Shown: positions 35,793-49,099 of the stretch, in pieces | Layout: each line of letters starts with the position of its first letter | Position numbering within the stretch: the first letter of the stretch is position 1 | DNA from: Henriciella sp. | GTDB taxonomy: Bacteria; Pseudomonadota; Alphaproteobacteria; Caulobacterales; Hyphomonadaceae | Direction of reading: 5' to 3' | DNA length: 64,000 nucleotides | Assembly: GCA_030066975.1 (NCBI GenBank) | Contig: JASJAO010000004.1 | Coordinates: 1 to 64,000, forward strand | Notes under the pieces: generated by a model | The model's input: the letters and a program-made list of their open reading frames with translations, nothing else | Told to the model about the DNA's origin: nothing | Database searches by the model: none | Translations under genes and position numbers: made by a program

Positions 35793-38700
35793 ATGGCACT
35801 CTCTTTCACAGAAAAGAAACGCATCCGTAAATCCTTCGGCAAAATCCCCGAAGCCATCGATATGCCAAACCTCATCGAGGTTCAGCGCTCCTCCTACGAA
35901 CATTTCCTGCAGATGCACACGGCGCAAGCCGAGCGGACCGATGATGGTCTGGGCGGCGTCTTCAAAGGGGTGTTTCCGATCGTTGATTTCAACGAGCGGG
36001 CCTCTCTGGAATATGTTTCCTATGAGTTCGAGCCGCCGAAATTCGATACAGAAGAATGTATGCAGCGCGACCTGACCTATGCTGCGCCTTTGAAAGTACG
36101 CCTGCAGCTGGTCGTGTTCGACATTGACGAAGATACCGGCGCCAAGTCGGTGAAAGAAGTCAAGGAACAGGAAGTCTATCTCGGCGATATCCCGCTGATG
36201 ACCAATAAGGGGACGTTTATCGTTAACGGAACCGAGCGCGTAATCGTGTCTCAGATGCACCGGTCGCCGGGTGTGTTCTTTGATCACGACAAGGGCAAGA
36301 CCCATTCCTCCGGCAAGCTTCTTTTTGCCGCCCGGATCATTCCGTATCGCGGCTCATGGCTCGATTTCGAGTTTGATGCGAAAGACATTCTGAACGTTCG
36401 GATCGACCGTAAGCGCAAGCTGCCAGCGACCACGCTGTTGATGGCGCTTGGCTATGATGCCGATCAGATCCTCGACATGTTCTACACCAAGTCTGTGTAT
36501 CGCATCGACAAGAAGGGTTGGATCTGCGGGTTCGACCCGTCGGCCTGGAAAGGGCAGAAGCCTGCCTTTGATCTGGTGGATGCGAAGTCCGGCAAGGTGG
36601 TCTCGCCTGCCGACCGCAAACTGACGGCGCTCGCTGTGAAGCGGATTGCAGAAGGGGGCACCGAAGAGCTGCTCCTGCCATCGACCGCGCTGGAAGGAAA
36701 GTTCTTGGCACGTGACATCGTCAACCGGAAAACCGGTGAGATTTATGGCGAGTCCGGCGATCTGCTCGAAGAAGAGCTGCTCGCTGAACTGCGCGATCAA
36801 GGCGTCAAATCGATCGAAATTCTCGATGTCGACAATGGCGGGCGCGGACCGTGGCTGCGCAACACGTTGAAGGCTGATAAGAATGACACCCGCTTTGAGG
36901 CGCTGTCTGACATTTACCGGGTGATGCGCCCGGGCGAGCCGCCAACCCAGGAAGCGGCGGACGCGCTGTTTAATCAGCTGTTTTTCGACAGTGAGCGCTA
37001 TGATCTTTCCGCGGTGGGCCGCGTGAAGATGAACACGCGTCTGAAAGTGGCCGTCGAAGGCTATGAACCTGCCGAAGACACTGAGCGCACATTGCGTAAG
37101 GACGATATTGTCGGCGTCATGAAGGTCATTCTCGACCTGAAAGACGGCAAAGGCGATGTCGACGATATCGACAATCTCGGCAACCGCCGGGTGCGCTCTG
37201 TCGGTGAGTTGATGGAGAACAATTACCGCATCGGTCTGGTCCGTATGGAGCGGGCGATCAAGGAGCGGATGAGCTCGGTTGATATCGACACGGTGATGCC
37301 GAACGATCTGATCAATGCGAAGCCGGTCGTGGCCTCTGTGCGCGAATTCTTTGGCTCCTCGCAGCTGTCTCAGTTCATGGATCAGACCAATCCGCTGTCA
37401 GAGATTACGCATAAGCGTCGTCTCTCAGCGCTTGGTCCTGGCGGTCTGACCCGTGAACGGGCAGGCTTTGAAGTGCGCGACGTGCACCCGACCCATTATG
37501 GCCGCATCTGTCCGATTGAGACGCCGGAAGGCCCGAACATTGGTCTGATCAATTCGCTCGCCACACATGCGCGGGTGAACAAGTATGGCTTTATCGAGAG
37601 CCCTTACCGCAAAGTGGTCGACGGCAAGCTGACCGCTGAGGTGGAGTACCTCTCCGCCATGGAAGAGCAGCTCTACTCGATCGCCCAGGCCAACACGCTG
37701 GTCGATGAGAAGGGCGAGATCGTCAACGAATTCGCGAATGCCCGTGTGAACGGCGAAGCGATGCTCGTGATGAAAGAAGACATCCAGTACATGGACGTCT
37801 CGCCAAAGCAGGTGGTGTCAGTTGCTGCGGCGCTGATCCCCTTCCTCGAGAATGACGATGCGAACCGGGCTCTGATGGGCTCAAACATGCAACGTCAGGC
37901 CGTGCCGCTGGTGCAAACGGATGCGCCGCTTGTTGGGACTGGTATGGAAGCGGTTGTGGCGCGTGATAGCCGGGCTGCGATTGTCGCCCGCCGCGCCGGT
38001 GTGGTCGAGCAGGTGGACGGTGTTCGGATCGTGGTCCGGGCGACAGAGGATCTCGATACGTCAGCGTCTGGTGTCGATATCTATCGCCTGTCCAAGTTCC
38101 GCCGCTCGAACCAGAACAGCTGTATCAACCAGCGCCCGATCGCCAAGGTTGGCGACGTTGTGGCGAAAGGCGATATCATCGCTGACGGGCCTTCAACCGA
38201 TCTTGGTGAGCTGGCACTTGGCCGGAACGTGCTCGTCGCGTTCATGCCCTGGAACGGCTATAACTTTGAGGACTCGATCCTGATTTCTGAGCGGATTGTG
38301 CGCGACGATGTCTATACCTCGATCCACTTGGAAGAGTTTGAGATCATGGCCCGCGATACCAAGCTTGGGCCGGAAGAGATCACGCGCGACATTCCAAATG
38401 TCGGTGAGGAAGCCCTGCGCAACCTGGACGAAGCCGGGATTGTCGCGGTCGGTGCCGAGGTCAAAGCTGGTGACATTCTGGTCGGTAAGGTGACGCCGAA
38501 AGGCGAAAGCCCGATGACGCCGGAAGAAAAGCTGCTGCGGGCGATCTTTGGTGAGAAAGCCTCTGACGTGCGCGATACGTCTCTGCGTGTGCCGCCGGGC
38601 GATGCGGGAACCGTTGTCGAGGTGCGTGTGTTTAATCGCCACGGCATCGACAAAGACCAGCGCGCGCTGCAGATTGAACGTGAGCAGATTGAGCAGTTGC

Positions 38701-39914
38701 AGGAAGACAAGGAGGACGAACAGTCCATTCTTGAGCGCAACACGTATGCGCGTCTTCGTGAGCTGATCATCGGCAAAGAGGCTGCGGCCGGACCGTCCGG
38801 GTTCAAGACAGGCAAAGTGTCTGAGGCCTCTCTGGAAGGCCTCGCGGAAAGCAGCCTGTGGGAAATCGCGCTGAAGTCTGAAAAGGCCCAAGCCGAGATC
38901 GACGCGCTACAGGTCTCGTTCAACGAGTCGATCCGTGAGCTGGAAGCCCGGTTCAATGACAAGGTCGACAAGGTCCAGCAGGGCGATGACCTGCCGCCCG
39001 GCGTGATGAAAGTCGTCAAGGTCTTTCTCGCGGTGAAGCGCAAGCTGCAGCCGGGTGACAAGATGGCCGGCCGTCACGGCAACAAGGGTGTGATCTCCAA
39101 GATCAATCCGATCGAGGACATGCCGTTCCTGGAGGACGGGACGCCGGTTGATATCGTGCTGAACCCGCTCGGGGTGCCGTCACGGATGAATGTTGGTCAG
39201 ATCCTTGAAACCCATCTGGGTTGGGCCTCTGCCGGTCTCGGTAAGCTGGTTCAGGAATCGCTGGATCAGTGGAACGAGGACCATGACAGTAAGGCGCTGC
39301 GCAAGACGCTGCAGACCGTCTATGGCGATGATGAGCCGCTGCCAGAGTCCGATGAAGACCTGGTCGAGCTCGCGGGCAACCTCCACAAAGGTGTCCCGAT
39401 GGCGACGCCGGTCTTTGATGGTGCGCGCGAGCCGGACATTGTGAAAATGCTGGAGCGTGCGGGACTGGACAGTTCGGGCCAATCGGTTGTCTATGACGGT
39501 CGAACCGGTGAGCAGTTCAAGCGTCCGGTGACAGTCGGATACAAGTATTTGCTCAAGCTTCATCACCTGGTGGACGAGAAAATCCACGCGCGCTCGACCG
39601 GGCCTTACTCGCTGGTGACGCAACAGCCACTGGGCGGTAAAGCTCAGTTCGGCGGACAGCGTTTCGGGGAGATGGAAGTCTGGGCACTCGAAGCTTATGG
39701 CGCGGCCTATACGCTGCAGGAAATGCTGACGGTGAAGTCGGATGACACAGCGGGCCGGGCAAAAGTGTACGAGGCCATCGTTCGCGGAGATGACACATTC
39801 GAAGCCGGTATTCCGGAAAGCTTCAATGTGTTGATCAAGGAAATGCGGTCACTTGGACTGAATGTCGAATTGATCGGAGACAATGACGGGAGCTCAAACG
39901 TGGCGGCGGAATAG
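35793..39914 (+). CDS. rpoB: DNA-directed RNA polymerase beta subunit
   Basis: RpoB (1373 aa) forms one side of the active-site cleft. The rifampicin region near residues 518-545 ([20 protein letters not shown] then [11 protein letters not shown]) retains the drug-contact Asp, His and Ser. The G[11 protein letters not shown] motif lies near residue 1090. The length is normal for alphaproteobacteria. It is followed after 96 nt by rpoC. Confidence 0.98.
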   Translation: MALSFTEKKRIRKSFGKIPEAIDMPNLIEVQRSSYEHFLQMHTAQAERTDDGLGGVFKGVFPIVDFNERASLEYVSYEFEPPKFDTEECMQRDLTYAAPLKVRLQLVVFDIDEDTGAKSVKEVKEQEVYLGDIPLMTNKGTFIVNGTERVIVSQMHRSPGVFFDHDKGKTHSSGKLLFAARIIPYRGSWLDFEFDAKDILNVRIDRKRKLPATTLLMALGYDADQILDMFYTKSVYRIDKKGWICGFDPSAWKGQKPAFDLVDAKSGKVVSPADRKLTALAVKRIAEGGTEELLLPSTALEGKFLARDIVNRKTGEIYGESGDLLEEELLAELRDQGVKSIEILDVDNGGRGPWLRNTLKADKNDTRFEALSDIYRVMRPGEPPTQEAADALFNQLFFDSERYDLSAVGRVKMNTRLKVAVEGYEPAEDTERTLRKDDIVGVMKVILDLKDGKGDVDDIDNLGNRRVRSVGELMENNYRIGLVRMERAIKERMSSVDIDTVMPNDLINAKPVVASVREFFGSSQLSQFMDQTNPLSEITHKRRLSALGPGGLTRERAGFEVRDVHPTHYGRICPIETPEGPNIGLINSLATHARVNKYGFIESPYRKVVDGKLTAEVEYLSAMEEQLYSIAQANTLVDEKGEIVNEFANARVNGEAMLVMKEDIQYMDVSPKQVVSVAAALIPFLENDDANRALMGSNMQRQAVPLVQTDAPLVGTGMEAVVARDSRAAIVARRAGVVEQVDGVRIVVRATEDLDTSASGVDIYRLSKFRRSNQNSCINQRPIAKVGDVVAKGDIIADGPSTDLGELALGRNVLVAFMPWNGYNFEDSILISERIVRDDVYTSIHLEEFEIMARDTKLGPEEITRDIPNVGEEALRNLDEAGIVAVGAEVKAGDILVGKVTPKGESPMTPEEKLLRAIFGEKASDVRDTSLRVPPGDAGTVVEVRVFNRHGIDKDQRALQIEREQIEQLQEDKEDEQSILERNTYARLRELIIGKEAAAGPSGFKTGKVSEASLEGLAESSLWEIALKSEKAQAEIDALQVSFNESIRELEARFNDKVDKVQQGDDLPPGVMKVVKVFLAVKRKLQPGDKMAGRHGNKGVISKINPIEDMPFLEDGTPVDIVLNPLGVPSRMNVGQILETHLGWASAGLGKLVQESLDQWNEDHDSKALRKTLQTVYGDDEPLPESDEDLVELAGNLHKGVPMATPVFDGAREPDIVKMLERAGLDSSGQSVVYDGRTGEQFKRPVTVGYKYLLKLHHLVDEKIHARSTGPYSLVTQQPLGGKAQFGGQRFGEMEVWALEAYGAAYTLQEMLTVKSDDTAGRAKVYEAIVRGDDTFEAGIPESFNVLIKEMRSLGLNVELIGDNDGSSNVAAE

Positions 39915-40010
39915 CCGTCACAAAACGCCGCGAGGCGGTAGAGTTTACAGTTGAACAGGCCGGATTTTCGGTGGGAGTCCGGCCAAACCCTCCCAAGGAG
40001 TGGAGACACC

Positions 40011-43000
40011 ATGCGCCAAGATGTAGCCAGCATTTACAAGCAAAAAGACGAAGTCCCTACATTTGATGCCATCCGCATCACCATTGCCAGCCCGGAGAAG
40101 ATCCGCGGCTGGTCGTCAGGTGAGATCAAGAAGCCTGAAACCATCAACTATCGCACGTTCAAGCCGGAGCGTGATGGCCTGTTCTGTGCGCGGATCTTTG
40201 GCCCGATCAAGGATTATGAGTGTCTGTGCGGCAAGTATAAGCGCATCAAGTATCGCGGGATTATCTGTGAGAAGTGCGGCGTTGAGGTGACCCTGGCGAA
40301 GGTCCGGCGCGAGCGCATGGGCCATATTGAGCTTGCGTCTCCTGTGGCGCACATCTGGTTCCTGAAGTCGCTGCCATCCCGGATCGCGACCCTGCTCGAT
40401 ATGACACTGAAAGATGTCGAGCGCGTGCTGTATTTTGAAAGCTATGTCGTGATTGAGCCGGGCCTCACCCCGCTTGAGCCGCGTCAGCTTCTGTCCGAAG
40501 AAGAGTATATGGAGCTTCAGGACGAGCACGGGGAAGATGCCTTCACCGCGATGATCGGTGCCGAAGCGGTCAAAGAAATCCTGCAAAGCCTGGATCTTGA
40601 TTTGCTGGCCGACACGCTGCGCGAAGATCTGGCCGAATCGACGTCTGAGCTGAAGACCAAGAAATACTCCAAGCGCCTGAAAGTGGTGGAGTCGTTCCTC
40701 GCGTCCGGTGCGAAGCCAGAGTGGATGATTATGAGCGTTGTGCCGGTCATCCCGCCGGATCTGCGTCCGCTGGTGCCACTGGATGGCGGCCGGTTTGCGA
40801 CCTCTGACCTGAACGACCTCTATCGCCGCGTGATCAACCGGAACAACCGTTTGAAGCGCCTGATGGAGCTGCGCGCGCCGGACATCATCATCCGCAACGA
40901 GAAGCGGATGTTGCAGGAATCTGTCGACGCGCTGTTCGACAACGGCCGCCGTGGCCGCACGATTACCGGCACCAATAAGCGTCCGCTGAAGTCGCTGTCT
41001 GACATGCTGAAAGGCAAGCATGGCCGTTTCCGTCAGAACCTGCTCGGGAAACGCGTCGACTATTCCGGTCGCTCTGTGATCGTGGTTGGCCCGAACCTGA
41101 AGCTGCATGAATGCGGTCTGCCGAAGAAGATGGCGCTGGAGCTGTTCAAGCCGTTTATCTATGCGCGCCTCGACGCGAAGGGGCTCGCCGGTACGGTCAA
41201 GGCGGCGAAGAAGCTGGTTGAGAAAGAGAAGCCGGAAGTCTGGGATATCCTGGAAGAGGTGATCCGCGAGCATCCGGTGATGCTGAACCGCGCGCCAACG
41301 CTGCACCGCCTCGGCATTCAGGCGTTTGAACCAAAGCTGATTGAAGGCAAGGCGATCAACCTGCACCCGCTGGTTTGTGCGGCCTTCAACGCGGACTTTG
41401 ATGGTGACCAGATGGCCGTTCACGTGCCGCTGAGCCTTGAGGCGCAGCTGGAAGCGCGCGTCCTGATGATGTCGACGAACAACATCCTGTCACCAGCAAA
41501 CGGCAAGCCGATTATCGTGCCGTCGCAGGATATCGTTCTCGGCCTCTACTATCTGTCTCTGGACAAGGACAATGAGCCGGGCGAGGGCTCCATGATCTCC
41601 GACATGGCGGAGATGGAACACGCGCTGTCGACCGGGCATCTGTCTGTGCATGCGAAAGTCAAAGCTCGTTATGTCGGAGTCGATGAAGCCGGCAACGAGG
41701 TCAGCAAGATCATCGACACGACCCCGGGTCGCTACATGATTGCCGACATCCTGCCCAAGCATCACGCGATCGATCCCGAGCGCCTGCTCGCCGATCTGAT
41801 GGTGAAGAAGAATGTCGGGAAGCTGATCGATGAGGTCTATCGGACCTGTGGTCAGAAGGCGACCGTGATCTTCGCGGATAAGCTGATGGGGCTTGGTTTC
41901 CGCGAAGCGGCGAAAGCCGGCATTTCGTTCGGTATGGACGATATGAAAATCCCGGAAGCGAAAGTGAAACTGGTCGAGCAAACACGCGAACTCGTCAACG
42001 AGTATGAGCGCCAGTATGCCGACGGTCTGATCACGCGCGGTGAAAAGTACAACAAGGTTGTGGACGCCTGGTCAACCTGTACCGACAAAGTGGCAGACGC
42101 GATGATGGACGCCGCCGGTGAGGCCGAGGTCGATGATGACACCGGTCGTCTGAAAGAGACCAATTCGGTCTTCATGATGGCGCATTCCGGTGCGCGTGGA
42201 TCGAAGAACCAGATGAAGCAGCTGGCCGGGATGCGCGGCCTGATGGCTCGTCCGGATGGCTCAATCATCGAGACGCCGATCATTTCGAACTTCAAGGAAG
42301 GCCTGACGGTTCAGGAATACTTCAACTCGACCCACGGGGCCCGTAAAGGTCTCGCCGATACCGCTCTGAAAACCGCAAACTCCGGCTATCTGACGCGTCG
42401 TCTGGTCGACGTGGCGCAGGACTGTATCGTCAACGAAGACGATTGCGGAACCGATCGCGGCATTGAGCTGTCAGCGGTTATGGAAGGCGCGGATGTTGTG
42501 GTCAGTCTGAGCGAGCGCATTCTCGGCCGGACGACGGGTGAGGATGTCAAAGCGTCCAAGTCGGATGAACTGATCGCACCGGCCAACACCTATATCGACG
42601 AAGCGCTTGCGCAGAAGATTGAGGATGCCGGTGTTGACCGGATCAAGGTGCGCTCGCCGCTGACTTGTGAAACCAAAGTCGGTGTCTGTGTGGCGTGCTA
42701 TGGCCGCGATCTGGCCCGCGGTACGATTGTCAATCGCGGTGAAGCGGTTGGCGTCATCGCGGCCCAGTCCATTGGTGAGCCGGGTACGCAGTTGACCATG
42801 CGGACCTTCCACATCGGTGGGGCAGCATCTGTGGCCGAGGACAGCTCTGCCGAGGCGCAGGTCGAAGGGAAGGTCAAGTTTGAAAGCCCGACTTTCGTAA
42901 CCCGCGAAGACGGCACATTGGTTGTCACTGGCCGTCATATGATTGTATCGATCGTCGATGGCGATGGCCGCACGCGCCAGACCTTCAAGCCGACCTATGG

Positions 43001-44210
43001 CACAACGCTGCACGTCAAGGACAAGAAGAAGGTCAAGCCGGGCGACCGACTGGCCGACTGGGATCCATTTGCCCAGCCGATCATCTCTGAAGTTGAAGGG
43101 ACAGTTCGTCTGGTCGACATTGTCGATGGCCTGACCTCTCGTGAAGAGACGGATGAAGCGACGGGTATTTCGTCTCGCGTGATTGTCGATGGTCGTGGCT
43201 CGAAAGGCGCGGATCTGCGCCCGTCCGTCATGATTGTTGATGGCAAGGGCGAAGCGCTTGAGCTGCCAAACGGCAATGAAGCGCGCTACATGCTGTCACC
43301 GGGGGCGATCCTGTCTGTCGAAGATGGCGACGAGATCAAGATCGGTCAGTCCATGGCGCGGATCGCGACCAGCGGTGCCAAGACCAAGGACATTACCGGC
43401 GGTCTGCCACGTGTGGCTGAACTGTTTGAGGCGCGTCGTCCGAAAGACAATGCCGTCATCGCCGAAACCGATGGCCGTATCGCCTTCATTCGCGAGTATA
43501 AGCAGAAGCGCAAGATCGCGATCATCCCGGACGATCCGGACAAGGATGCGATTGAGTTCCTGGTCCCGAAAGCGCGTCGTCTCGACGTGCAGGATGGCGA
43601 CTATGTGAAGCGCGGTGACTATATCATCGACGGTAACCCCGCCCCGCAGGACATTCTGGCGACACTCGGGATTGAGGCCCTAGCCAACTATCTCGTCGAT
43701 GAGGTTCAGAAGGTCTACCGTCTGCAGGGCGTGCCGATCAACGATAAACATATCGAAGTGATCGTCCGTCAGATGCTGCAGAAGTATGAAGTGACCGATC
43801 CGGGCACAACGACGCTGATCAAGGGTGAGCATGTTGATCTGATTGAACTGGAAGAGGCGAATGCCGCCGTGCGCCGGTCTCGTAAGGCAGATCAGCGCGA
43901 AGCCACCGGCACGCCTGTGCTGCTGGGGATCACCAAAGCCTCGCTGCAGACGCGCAGCTTCATCTCTGCGGCCTCGTTCCAGGAGACGACACGCGTGCTC
44001 ACAGAGGCTGCGATCCAGGGTAAAGTCGATACGCTGGAAGGCCTGAAAGAGAACGTGATTGTGGGGCGTCTTATCCCGGCCGGGACCGGCGGCGGTATGC
44101 GCTCGATGCGCCGGGTTGCAGCCCAGCGTGACAACAAGCTGCGTCAGAAACGCGAGGCGGCGGCAAAGGCTGCGGCGGCGGCACTGCCCGCCCCGGATGC
44201 GGCCGAGTAA
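40011..44210 (+). CDS. rpoC: DNA-directed RNA polymerase beta' subunit
   Basis: RpoC (1399 aa from the ATG at 40011, AAGGAGTGGAG upstream; an in-frame start at 39951 is less likely) carries the N-terminal zinc finger C-L-C-G-K-Y near residue 70. It also has the active-site N-A-D-F-D-G-D-Q-M at about 461-469, which holds catalytic Mg2+. The bridge and trigger-loop region ([13 protein letters not shown]) is present further on, and the C-terminus ends in an Ala/Lys-rich tail. It is co-transcribed with rpoB. A hairpin follows its stop. Confidence 0.98.
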   Translation: MRQDVASIYKQKDEVPTFDAIRITIASPEKIRGWSSGEIKKPETINYRTFKPERDGLFCARIFGPIKDYECLCGKYKRIKYRGIICEKCGVEVTLAKVRRERMGHIELASPVAHIWFLKSLPSRIATLLDMTLKDVERVLYFESYVVIEPGLTPLEPRQLLSEEEYMELQDEHGEDAFTAMIGAEAVKEILQSLDLDLLADTLREDLAESTSELKTKKYSKRLKVVESFLASGAKPEWMIMSVVPVIPPDLRPLVPLDGGRFATSDLNDLYRRVINRNNRLKRLMELRAPDIIIRNEKRMLQESVDALFDNGRRGRTITGTNKRPLKSLSDMLKGKHGRFRQNLLGKRVDYSGRSVIVVGPNLKLHECGLPKKMALELFKPFIYARLDAKGLAGTVKAAKKLVEKEKPEVWDILEEVIREHPVMLNRAPTLHRLGIQAFEPKLIEGKAINLHPLVCAAFNADFDGDQMAVHVPLSLEAQLEARVLMMSTNNILSPANGKPIIVPSQDIVLGLYYLSLDKDNEPGEGSMISDMAEMEHALSTGHLSVHAKVKARYVGVDEAGNEVSKIIDTTPGRYMIADILPKHHAIDPERLLADLMVKKNVGKLIDEVYRTCGQKATVIFADKLMGLGFREAAKAGISFGMDDMKIPEAKVKLVEQTRELVNEYERQYADGLITRGEKYNKVVDAWSTCTDKVADAMMDAAGEAEVDDDTGRLKETNSVFMMAHSGARGSKNQMKQLAGMRGLMARPDGSIIETPIISNFKEGLTVQEYFNSTHGARKGLADTALKTANSGYLTRRLVDVAQDCIVNEDDCGTDRGIELSAVMEGADVVVSLSERILGRTTGEDVKASKSDELIAPANTYIDEALAQKIEDAGVDRIKVRSPLTCETKVGVCVACYGRDLARGTIVNRGEAVGVIAAQSIGEPGTQLTMRTFHIGGAASVAEDSSAEAQVEGKVKFESPTFVTREDGTLVVTGRHMIVSIVDGDGRTRQTFKPTYGTTLHVKDKKKVKPGDRLADWDPFAQPIISEVEGTVRLVDIVDGLTSREETDEATGISSRVIVDGRGSKGADLRPSVMIVDGKGEALELPNGNEARYMLSPGAILSVEDGDEIKIGQSMARIATSGAKTKDITGGLPRVAELFEARRPKDNAVIAETDGRIAFIREYKQKRKIAIIPDDPDKDAIEFLVPKARRLDVQDGDYVKRGDYIIDGNPAPQDILATLGIEALANYLVDEVQKVYRLQGVPINDKHIEVIVRQMLQKYEVTDPGTTTLIKGEHVDLIELEEANAAVRRSRKADQREATGTPVLLGITKASLQTRSFISAASFQETTRVLTEAAIQGKVDTLEGLKENVIVGRLIPAGTGGGMRSMRRVAAQRDNKLRQKREAAAKAAAAALPAPDAAE

Positions 44211-44308
44211 AGGCCCCGCGGAGCAGGGTGCGGCGCGAAGTGTGCCTCGTCCTGCCCACAAGGCTTGACGAGGCTGCCGCGTGGCCTTAAACGCGCGACA
44301 TGCTGGCT

Positions 44309-44335
44309 GGGCAGGTCTTTTTTCAAGACCTGCCC
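44309..44335 (+). terminator. Hairpin after rpoC
   Basis: GGGCAGGTCTT (44309-44319) and AAGACCTGCCC (44325-44335) form an 11-bp perfect stem with a 5-nt loop. T residues follow only after a short break (ggtagttctttt). It could end rpoBC transcription before the str operon starts at rpsL. Confidence 0.65.
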
Positions 44336-44473
44336 GGTAGTTCTTTTGGAGCTGCCGGTTTGGCAAACACCTTAAAGCGGATGTTTCGATGGCGTCTCAC
44401 GGCCTGACAAGTGTCTATCTATGAAAATTGGTCCAAAAGGGGCCACTTAAATTGAGAGAGTATCAAGGCCCCT

Positions 44474-44845
44474 ATGCCAACGATTCAACAGCTGATCCGG
44501 AAGCCGCGCAAGCCTAAGCCGCAACGCTCCAAGACCCCCGCCCTGAAAGGCAATCCACAACGTCGCGGCGTGTGTACGCGCGTTTATACAACGACACCGA
44601 AAAAGCCGAACTCGGCGCTTCGGAAAGTGGCGAAAGTACGCCTGACCACGGGGTTTGAATCGCTCTGCTACATTCCTGGTGAAGGTCACAACCTGCAGGA
44701 GCACTCTGTGGTGTTGATCCGCGGCGGCCGCGTGAAAGACCTTCCCGGTGTGCGTTATCACATTCTTCGCGGTGTTCTGGATACCCAGGGCGTTAAAGAC
44801 CGTAAGCAGCGTCGTTCGCATTACGGCGTTAAGAAGCCGAAATAA
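44474..44845 (+). CDS. rpsL: 30S ribosomal protein S12
   Basis: The 123-aa protein has the S12 signature [11 protein letters not shown] near residue 45 and [12 protein letters not shown] near the end. S12 guards decoding accuracy. The streptomycin-resistance Lys sites in T-T-P-K-K-P-N-S look wild type. It begins the str operon: rpsG starts 12 nt after its stop. Confidence 0.98.
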   Translation: MPTIQQLIRKPRKPKPQRSKTPALKGNPQRRGVCTRVYTTTPKKPNSALRKVAKVRLTTGFESLCYIPGEGHNLQEHSVVLIRGGRVKDLPGVRYHILRGVLDTQGVKDRKQRRSHYGVKKPK

Positions 44846-44857
44846 GGGAGACCGGAT

Positions 44858-45328
44858 ATGTCACGTCGTCACCGCGCGGAAAAACGTCAGGTTCTTCCTG
44901 ATCCGAAATTCAAGGACGTTGTCCTGTCAAAATTCATGAACCAGATCATGCAGGACGGCAAAAAGTCGACTGCTGAGCGCATCGTCTATGGCGCGCTGGA
45001 CCTGGTTGAGTCACGTGCCAAGAAGGACCCGGTCGAGGTTTTCCATGAGGCGCTTGAATCCATCTCGCCGTCTGTCGAAGTGCGCTCGCGCCGTGTCGGT
45101 GGGGCGACCTATCAGGTGCCGGTTGAAGTGCGCCCGGAACGCCGTCAGGCGCTGGCCATTCGCTGGTTGGCTGCTGCGGCCAGTTCACGCAATGAAAACA
45201 CCATGCGCGAGCGTCTTGCAGGCGAACTTATGGATGCGAGCCAAGGTCGTGGCAACGCCGTTAAGAAGCGGGAAGACACGCACAAAATGGCTGAAGCCAA
45301 CCGTGCCTTCTCACACTACCGCTGGTAA
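44858..45328 (+). CDS. rpsG: 30S ribosomal protein S7
   Basis: The 156-aa protein is S7, the head-domain assembly protein of the 30S subunit, which contacts the 3' major domain of 16S rRNA. It starts with [10 protein letters not shown] and contains [15 protein letters not shown] near 75-90. GGGAGA precedes the ATG. It is flanked by rpsL (12 nt) and fusA (47 nt). Confidence 0.98.
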   Translation: MSRRHRAEKRQVLPDPKFKDVVLSKFMNQIMQDGKKSTAERIVYGALDLVESRAKKDPVEVFHEALESISPSVEVRSRRVGGATYQVPVEVRPERRQALAIRWLAAAASSRNENTMRERLAGELMDASQGRGNAVKKREDTHKMAEANRAFSHYRW

Positions 45329-45375
45329 ATTTTCAAACCTGATTCCTCTCAGAACCGACTAAAAAGGTGAAGCTC

Positions 45376-47496
45376 ATGGCCCGCGAATATCCGCTGGAGC
45401 GCTATCGTAACTTTGGTATCATGGCGCATATTGACGCCGGCAAGACAACGACGTCTGAGCGTATCCTCTACTATACGGGTAAGTCCCACAAAATCGGTGA
45501 AGTGCATGATGGCGCGGCGACGATGGACCATATGGAGCAGGAGCAGGAGCGCGGGATCACGATCACGTCTGCTGCGACCACAACCTTCTGGGAGCGCACA
45601 GATGATGGTCAGACGGCGCAGACCGAAAAGCACCGTCTGAACATTATTGATACGCCCGGACACGTGGACTTCACGATTGAGGTCGAGCGTTCGCTGGCTG
45701 TGCTTGACGGCGCGGTCTGCGTGCTGGACGCGAATGCCGGTGTTGAGCCTCAGACTGAGACCGTTTGGCGCCAGGCCGATCGCTACAAGGTGCCGCGCAT
45801 CGTGTTCGTCAACAAGATGGACAAGATCGGCGCAGACTTCTTCAACTGTGTTGAGATGATCAAAGATCGCACGGGCACCACGCCTGCGCCGATCCAGTGC
45901 CCAATCGGCGCTGAATCCGAGCTGGAAGGCCATGTCGACCTGATCACTATGCAGGAATGGGTTTGGGCTGGTGAAGACCTCGGCGCGAGCTGGGAGCTGC
46001 GTGAGATCCGTGACGAGTTGAAAGACAAGTGCGCAGAGATGCGCGCAACCCTGGTCGAGCTTGCGGTTGAGCAGGACGAAGAGGCGATGATGGCTTATCT
46101 CGAAGGAGAAGAGCCAGACGTTGACCAGTTGCGCGCGCTGATCCGCAAGGGCACGCTCGAGATGGCCTTTGTGCCTGTGCTTTGCGGCTCTGCGTTTAAA
46201 AACAAAGGTGTTCAGCCGATGCTGAACGCGGTGCTGGATTATCTGCCAAGCCCGCTGGATGTGCCGGCCTATATGGGCTTCAAGCCGGGCGACGAGACCG
46301 AGACTCGCGACATTGCGCGCACGGCATCTGATGACGAGCCGTTCTCCGGCCTTGCCTTCAAGATCTGGAATGACCCGTTTGTGGGGTCGCTCACCTTTGT
46401 GCGTATCTATTCGGGCAAGCTGACCAAAGGCGGTTCGGTTCTGAACTCGACCAAGGGCAAGCCTGAGCGCGTAGGCCGGATGATGATCATGCACTCCAAC
46501 GATCGCGAAGAGATCGAAGAGGCATTTGCCGGTGACATTATTGCGCTCGCGGGCCTGAAGGGCACGACAACCGGTGATACGCTCTGCGACAAGGGCGATC
46601 CGGTCGTGCTGGAAACGATGACCTTCCCCGATCCGGTAATCGAGATTGCGGTTGAGCCGAAAACCAAGGCTGACCAGGAGAAGATGTCTGCCGGTCTGGC
46701 GCGTCTGGCGGCCGAAGATCCAAGCTTCCAGGTCGAGTCAGATCACGAGTCTGGTCAGACGATCATGAAAGGCATGGGCGAGCTTCACCTCGACATTCTG
46801 GTCGATCGTCTGAAGCGCGAGTTCAAGGTTGAAGCGAATATCGGTCAGCCGCAGGTGGCTTACCGTGAAGCGCTCGGCAAGAATGCTGACATCGATTACA
46901 CCCACAAGAAACAGTCTGGTGGGTCGGGTCAGTTTGCCCGCGTGAAAATTCGTTTTGAGCCGCTGGAGCCAGGTTCCGGCTATGTCTTCGAAAGCGAAGT
47001 GGTCGGTGGTAACGTTCCGAAGGAATACATTCCGGGCGTTGAGAAGGGCATTGATATGGCCAAGGAGAACGGGCTGCTGGCCGGTTATCCGATGACCGAT
47101 TTCAAGGCTGTGCTCTATGATGGCGCGTTCCACGATGTCGACTCCAGTGTTCTGGCGTTTGAAATCGCGGCCCGTGCCGCGTTCCGCGAGCTGAAATCTC
47201 AGGGCGATCCGCGCCTGATGGAGCCGATCATGAAAGTCGAGGTGGTGACACCTGAAGACTATATGGGCGACATTATCGGTGACCTGAACTCACGTCGTGG
47301 GCAGATCCAGGGCTCTGAGCCACGCGGGAACGCGACGGCGATCAACGCCTTCGTGCCACTGGTCAACATGTTTGGTTATGTGTCCAACCTGCGCGGCATG
47401 TCCCAGGGGCGTGCGCAGTTCACGATGCAATTTGAACACTATGCAGAAGTGCCGAAAGCAGAAGCACAGAAGCTGGTTTCAGAATTAGCGGGCTAA
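45376..47496 (+). CDS. fusA: Translation elongation factor G
   Basis: EF-G (706 aa from ATG 45376; a GTG 9 nt upstream is less likely) translocates the ribosome using GTP. It carries [11 protein letters not shown] (P-loop), the switch-[11 protein letters not shown] and D-T-P-G-H-V-D-F motifs, and the N-K-M-D base motif. Its stop lies within the 5' arm of the fusA-tuf hairpin at 47490-47500. Confidence 0.98.
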   Translation: MAREYPLERYRNFGIMAHIDAGKTTTSERILYYTGKSHKIGEVHDGAATMDHMEQEQERGITITSAATTTFWERTDDGQTAQTEKHRLNIIDTPGHVDFTIEVERSLAVLDGAVCVLDANAGVEPQTETVWRQADRYKVPRIVFVNKMDKIGADFFNCVEMIKDRTGTTPAPIQCPIGAESELEGHVDLITMQEWVWAGEDLGASWELREIRDELKDKCAEMRATLVELAVEQDEEAMMAYLEGEEPDVDQLRALIRKGTLEMAFVPVLCGSAFKNKGVQPMLNAVLDYLPSPLDVPAYMGFKPGDETETRDIARTASDDEPFSGLAFKIWNDPFVGSLTFVRIYSGKLTKGGSVLNSTKGKPERVGRMMIMHSNDREEIEEAFAGDIIALAGLKGTTTGDTLCDKGDPVVLETMTFPDPVIEIAVEPKTKADQEKMSAGLARLAAEDPSFQVESDHESGQTIMKGMGELHLDILVDRLKREFKVEANIGQPQVAYREALGKNADIDYTHKKQSGGSGQFARVKIRFEPLEPGSGYVFESEVVGGNVPKEYIPGVEKGIDMAKENGLLAGYPMTDFKAVLYDGAFHDVDSSVLAFEIAARAAFRELKSQGDPRLMEPIMKVEVVTPEDYMGDIIGDLNSRRGQIQGSEPRGNATAINAFVPLVNMFGYVSNLRGMSQGRAQFTMQFEHYAEVPKAEAQKLVSELAG

Positions 47497-47546
47497 CAAG
47501 CAGCCGAACCCTTGTTAGCCCCTTAGGGCAGAGCAGGTGGTTCGGC
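47490..47546 (+). ncRNA. fusA-tuf intergenic hairpin with loop-downstream complementarity
   Basis: GGGCTAACAAG (47490-47500, overlapping the fusA stop codon) pairs perfectly with CTTGTTAGCCC (47511-47521) around a 10-nt loop. Eight loop bases, GCCGAACC (47503-47510), are complementary to GGTTCGGC (47539-47546). The strand can therefore form the hairpin, the alternative long-range stem, or both as a pseudoknot. A third small hairpin (GACC/GGTC, 47557-47570) follows. No T run is adjacent, so it is not a simple terminator. It could protect fusA mRNA or control tuf expression. Confidence 0.6.
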
Positions 47547-47622
47547 AAACAATCTAGACCGATTGCGGTCACCCAATTGGCCTCGTAAGGGCTGTAGTTA
47601 AGGCTATTTAGAGGAGTATCCC

Positions 47623-48813
47623 ATGGCCAAGGAGAAGTTTGAGCGTAACAAGCCGCATGTGAACATCGGCACGATTGGTCACGTTGATCATGGTAAGACG
47701 ACGCTGACGGCGGCGATTACGATGTGTCTGGCCGAGGCTGGCGGCGGTGATGCGCAGTCTTATGAGGACATTGACAGCGCGCCGGAAGAGAAGGCCCGCG
47801 GGATCACCATCAACACAGCGCACGTCGAGTATGAGACCGAGAACCGTCACTATGCCCACGTCGACTGCCCGGGCCACGCTGACTATGTCAAGAACATGAT
47901 CACCGGTGCGGCGCAGATGGACGGCGCCATCCTGGTGGTGAATGCCGCTGACGGCCCGATGCCACAGACCCGCGAGCACATCTTGCTGGCGCGTCAGGTC
48001 GGTGTGCCGGCGCTGGTCGTGTTCATGAACAAGGTCGATCAGGTCGATGATGAAGAACTGCTCGAACTGGTTGAGATGGAAGTCCGCGAACTGCTCGACT
48101 CTTATGAGTTCCCAGGCGACGAGATTCCGATCATTGCCGGCTCGGCTCTGGCCGCGGTGGAAGGCCGTGATGAGGCGATCGGTAAAGAGAAAGTACTGGA
48201 GCTGATGGCGGCTGTGGATGAGTATATCCCAACCCCTGAGCGTCCGCTCGACAAGCCGTTCCTGATGCCGGTGGAAGATGTGTTCTCAATCTCTGGTCGC
48301 GGCACGGTTGTGACCGGCCGGGTTGAGACCGGGATCATCAAGGTGGGCGACGAGATTGAAATCGTTGGCATTAAAGAGACCCAGAAGACCACGTGTACCG
48401 GCGTTGAGATGTTCCGCAAGCTGCTCGATCAGGGCCAGGCGGGCGACAATATCGGGGCGCTGATCCGCGGGATCGACCGCGATGAAGTGCAGCGCGGACA
48501 GGTTCTGTGTGCGCCGGGCTCGATCACGCCGCACAACAAGTTCGAAGCTGAGGCTTACATCCTGACCAAGGAAGAGGGTGGCCGTCACACGCCATTCTTT
48601 ACCAATTATCGTCCGCAATTCTATTTCCGCACGACCGACGTGACCGGCGTTGTGACGCTGCCGAAGGACAAGGAAATGGTGCTGCCGGGTGACAATGTGA
48701 AAATGGATGTCGAGCTGATCCAGCCGATCGCCATGGACCAGGGCCTGCGCTTTGCGATCCGCGAAGGCGGCCGCACCGTCGGCGCCGGCGTCGTGGCCTC
48801 AGTCAAGAGCTAG
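47623..48813 (+). CDS. tuf: Translation elongation factor Tu
   Basis: EF-Tu (396 aa) delivers aminoacyl-tRNA to the ribosome. The P-loop [10 protein letters not shown] (residues 18-27), [12 protein letters not shown] and N-K-V-D are all present, and the length is standard. AGAGGAG lies before the ATG. Only one copy is seen here; alphaproteobacteria often carry a second elsewhere. The S10 operon does not follow. Confidence 0.98.
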   Translation: MAKEKFERNKPHVNIGTIGHVDHGKTTLTAAITMCLAEAGGGDAQSYEDIDSAPEEKARGITINTAHVEYETENRHYAHVDCPGHADYVKNMITGAAQMDGAILVVNAADGPMPQTREHILLARQVGVPALVVFMNKVDQVDDEELLELVEMEVRELLDSYEFPGDEIPIIAGSALAAVEGRDEAIGKEKVLELMAAVDEYIPTPERPLDKPFLMPVEDVFSISGRGTVVTGRVETGIIKVGDEIEIVGIKETQKTTCTGVEMFRKLLDQGQAGDNIGALIRGIDRDEVQRGQVLCAPGSITPHNKFEAEAYILTKEEGGRHTPFFTNYRPQFYFRTTDVTGVVTLPKDKEMVLPGDNVKMDVELIQPIAMDQGLRFAIREGGRTVGAGVVASVKS

Positions 48814-48852
48814 GCCTCAAACCAGGGGCCGAGAGGCCCAACACCACTTCAC

Positions 48853-48883
48853 AAAGCCCGCGTCAAATGACGTGGGCTTTTTT
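48853..48883 (+). terminator. Rho-independent terminator after tuf
   Basis: AAAGCCCGCGTC (48853-48864) pairs with GACGTGGGCTTT (48869-48880, one mismatch) around an AAAT loop and is followed by more T (to 48883). It ends the str operon. The 214 nt from here to tRNA-Lys hold nothing convincing. Confidence 0.9.
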
Positions 48884-49099
48884 GTGTTCGTTAAGTCCGG
48901 GGAAGAGGGGAGTATGCAGACCAGGTCTCACATGTCGGTGGCGTTGCATTTTGCGGTCCGAGAATCTGGAGGCCTACGGATTTAGTGCGCTGGCACCGGG
49001 AACACGATTTGCCAGACCTCCAATTATTCGATAATCTTCATTATGGGAAAATTCTTGAGCAGCCTGAAACACCTTGAAATGCAACAGGATGGAAGAGAA

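Noticed and set aside
40116-41423. 435-codon minus-strand frame inside rpoC
   Set aside because: It is antisense to highly conserved rpoC sequence, with no start signal and no recognisable domain.
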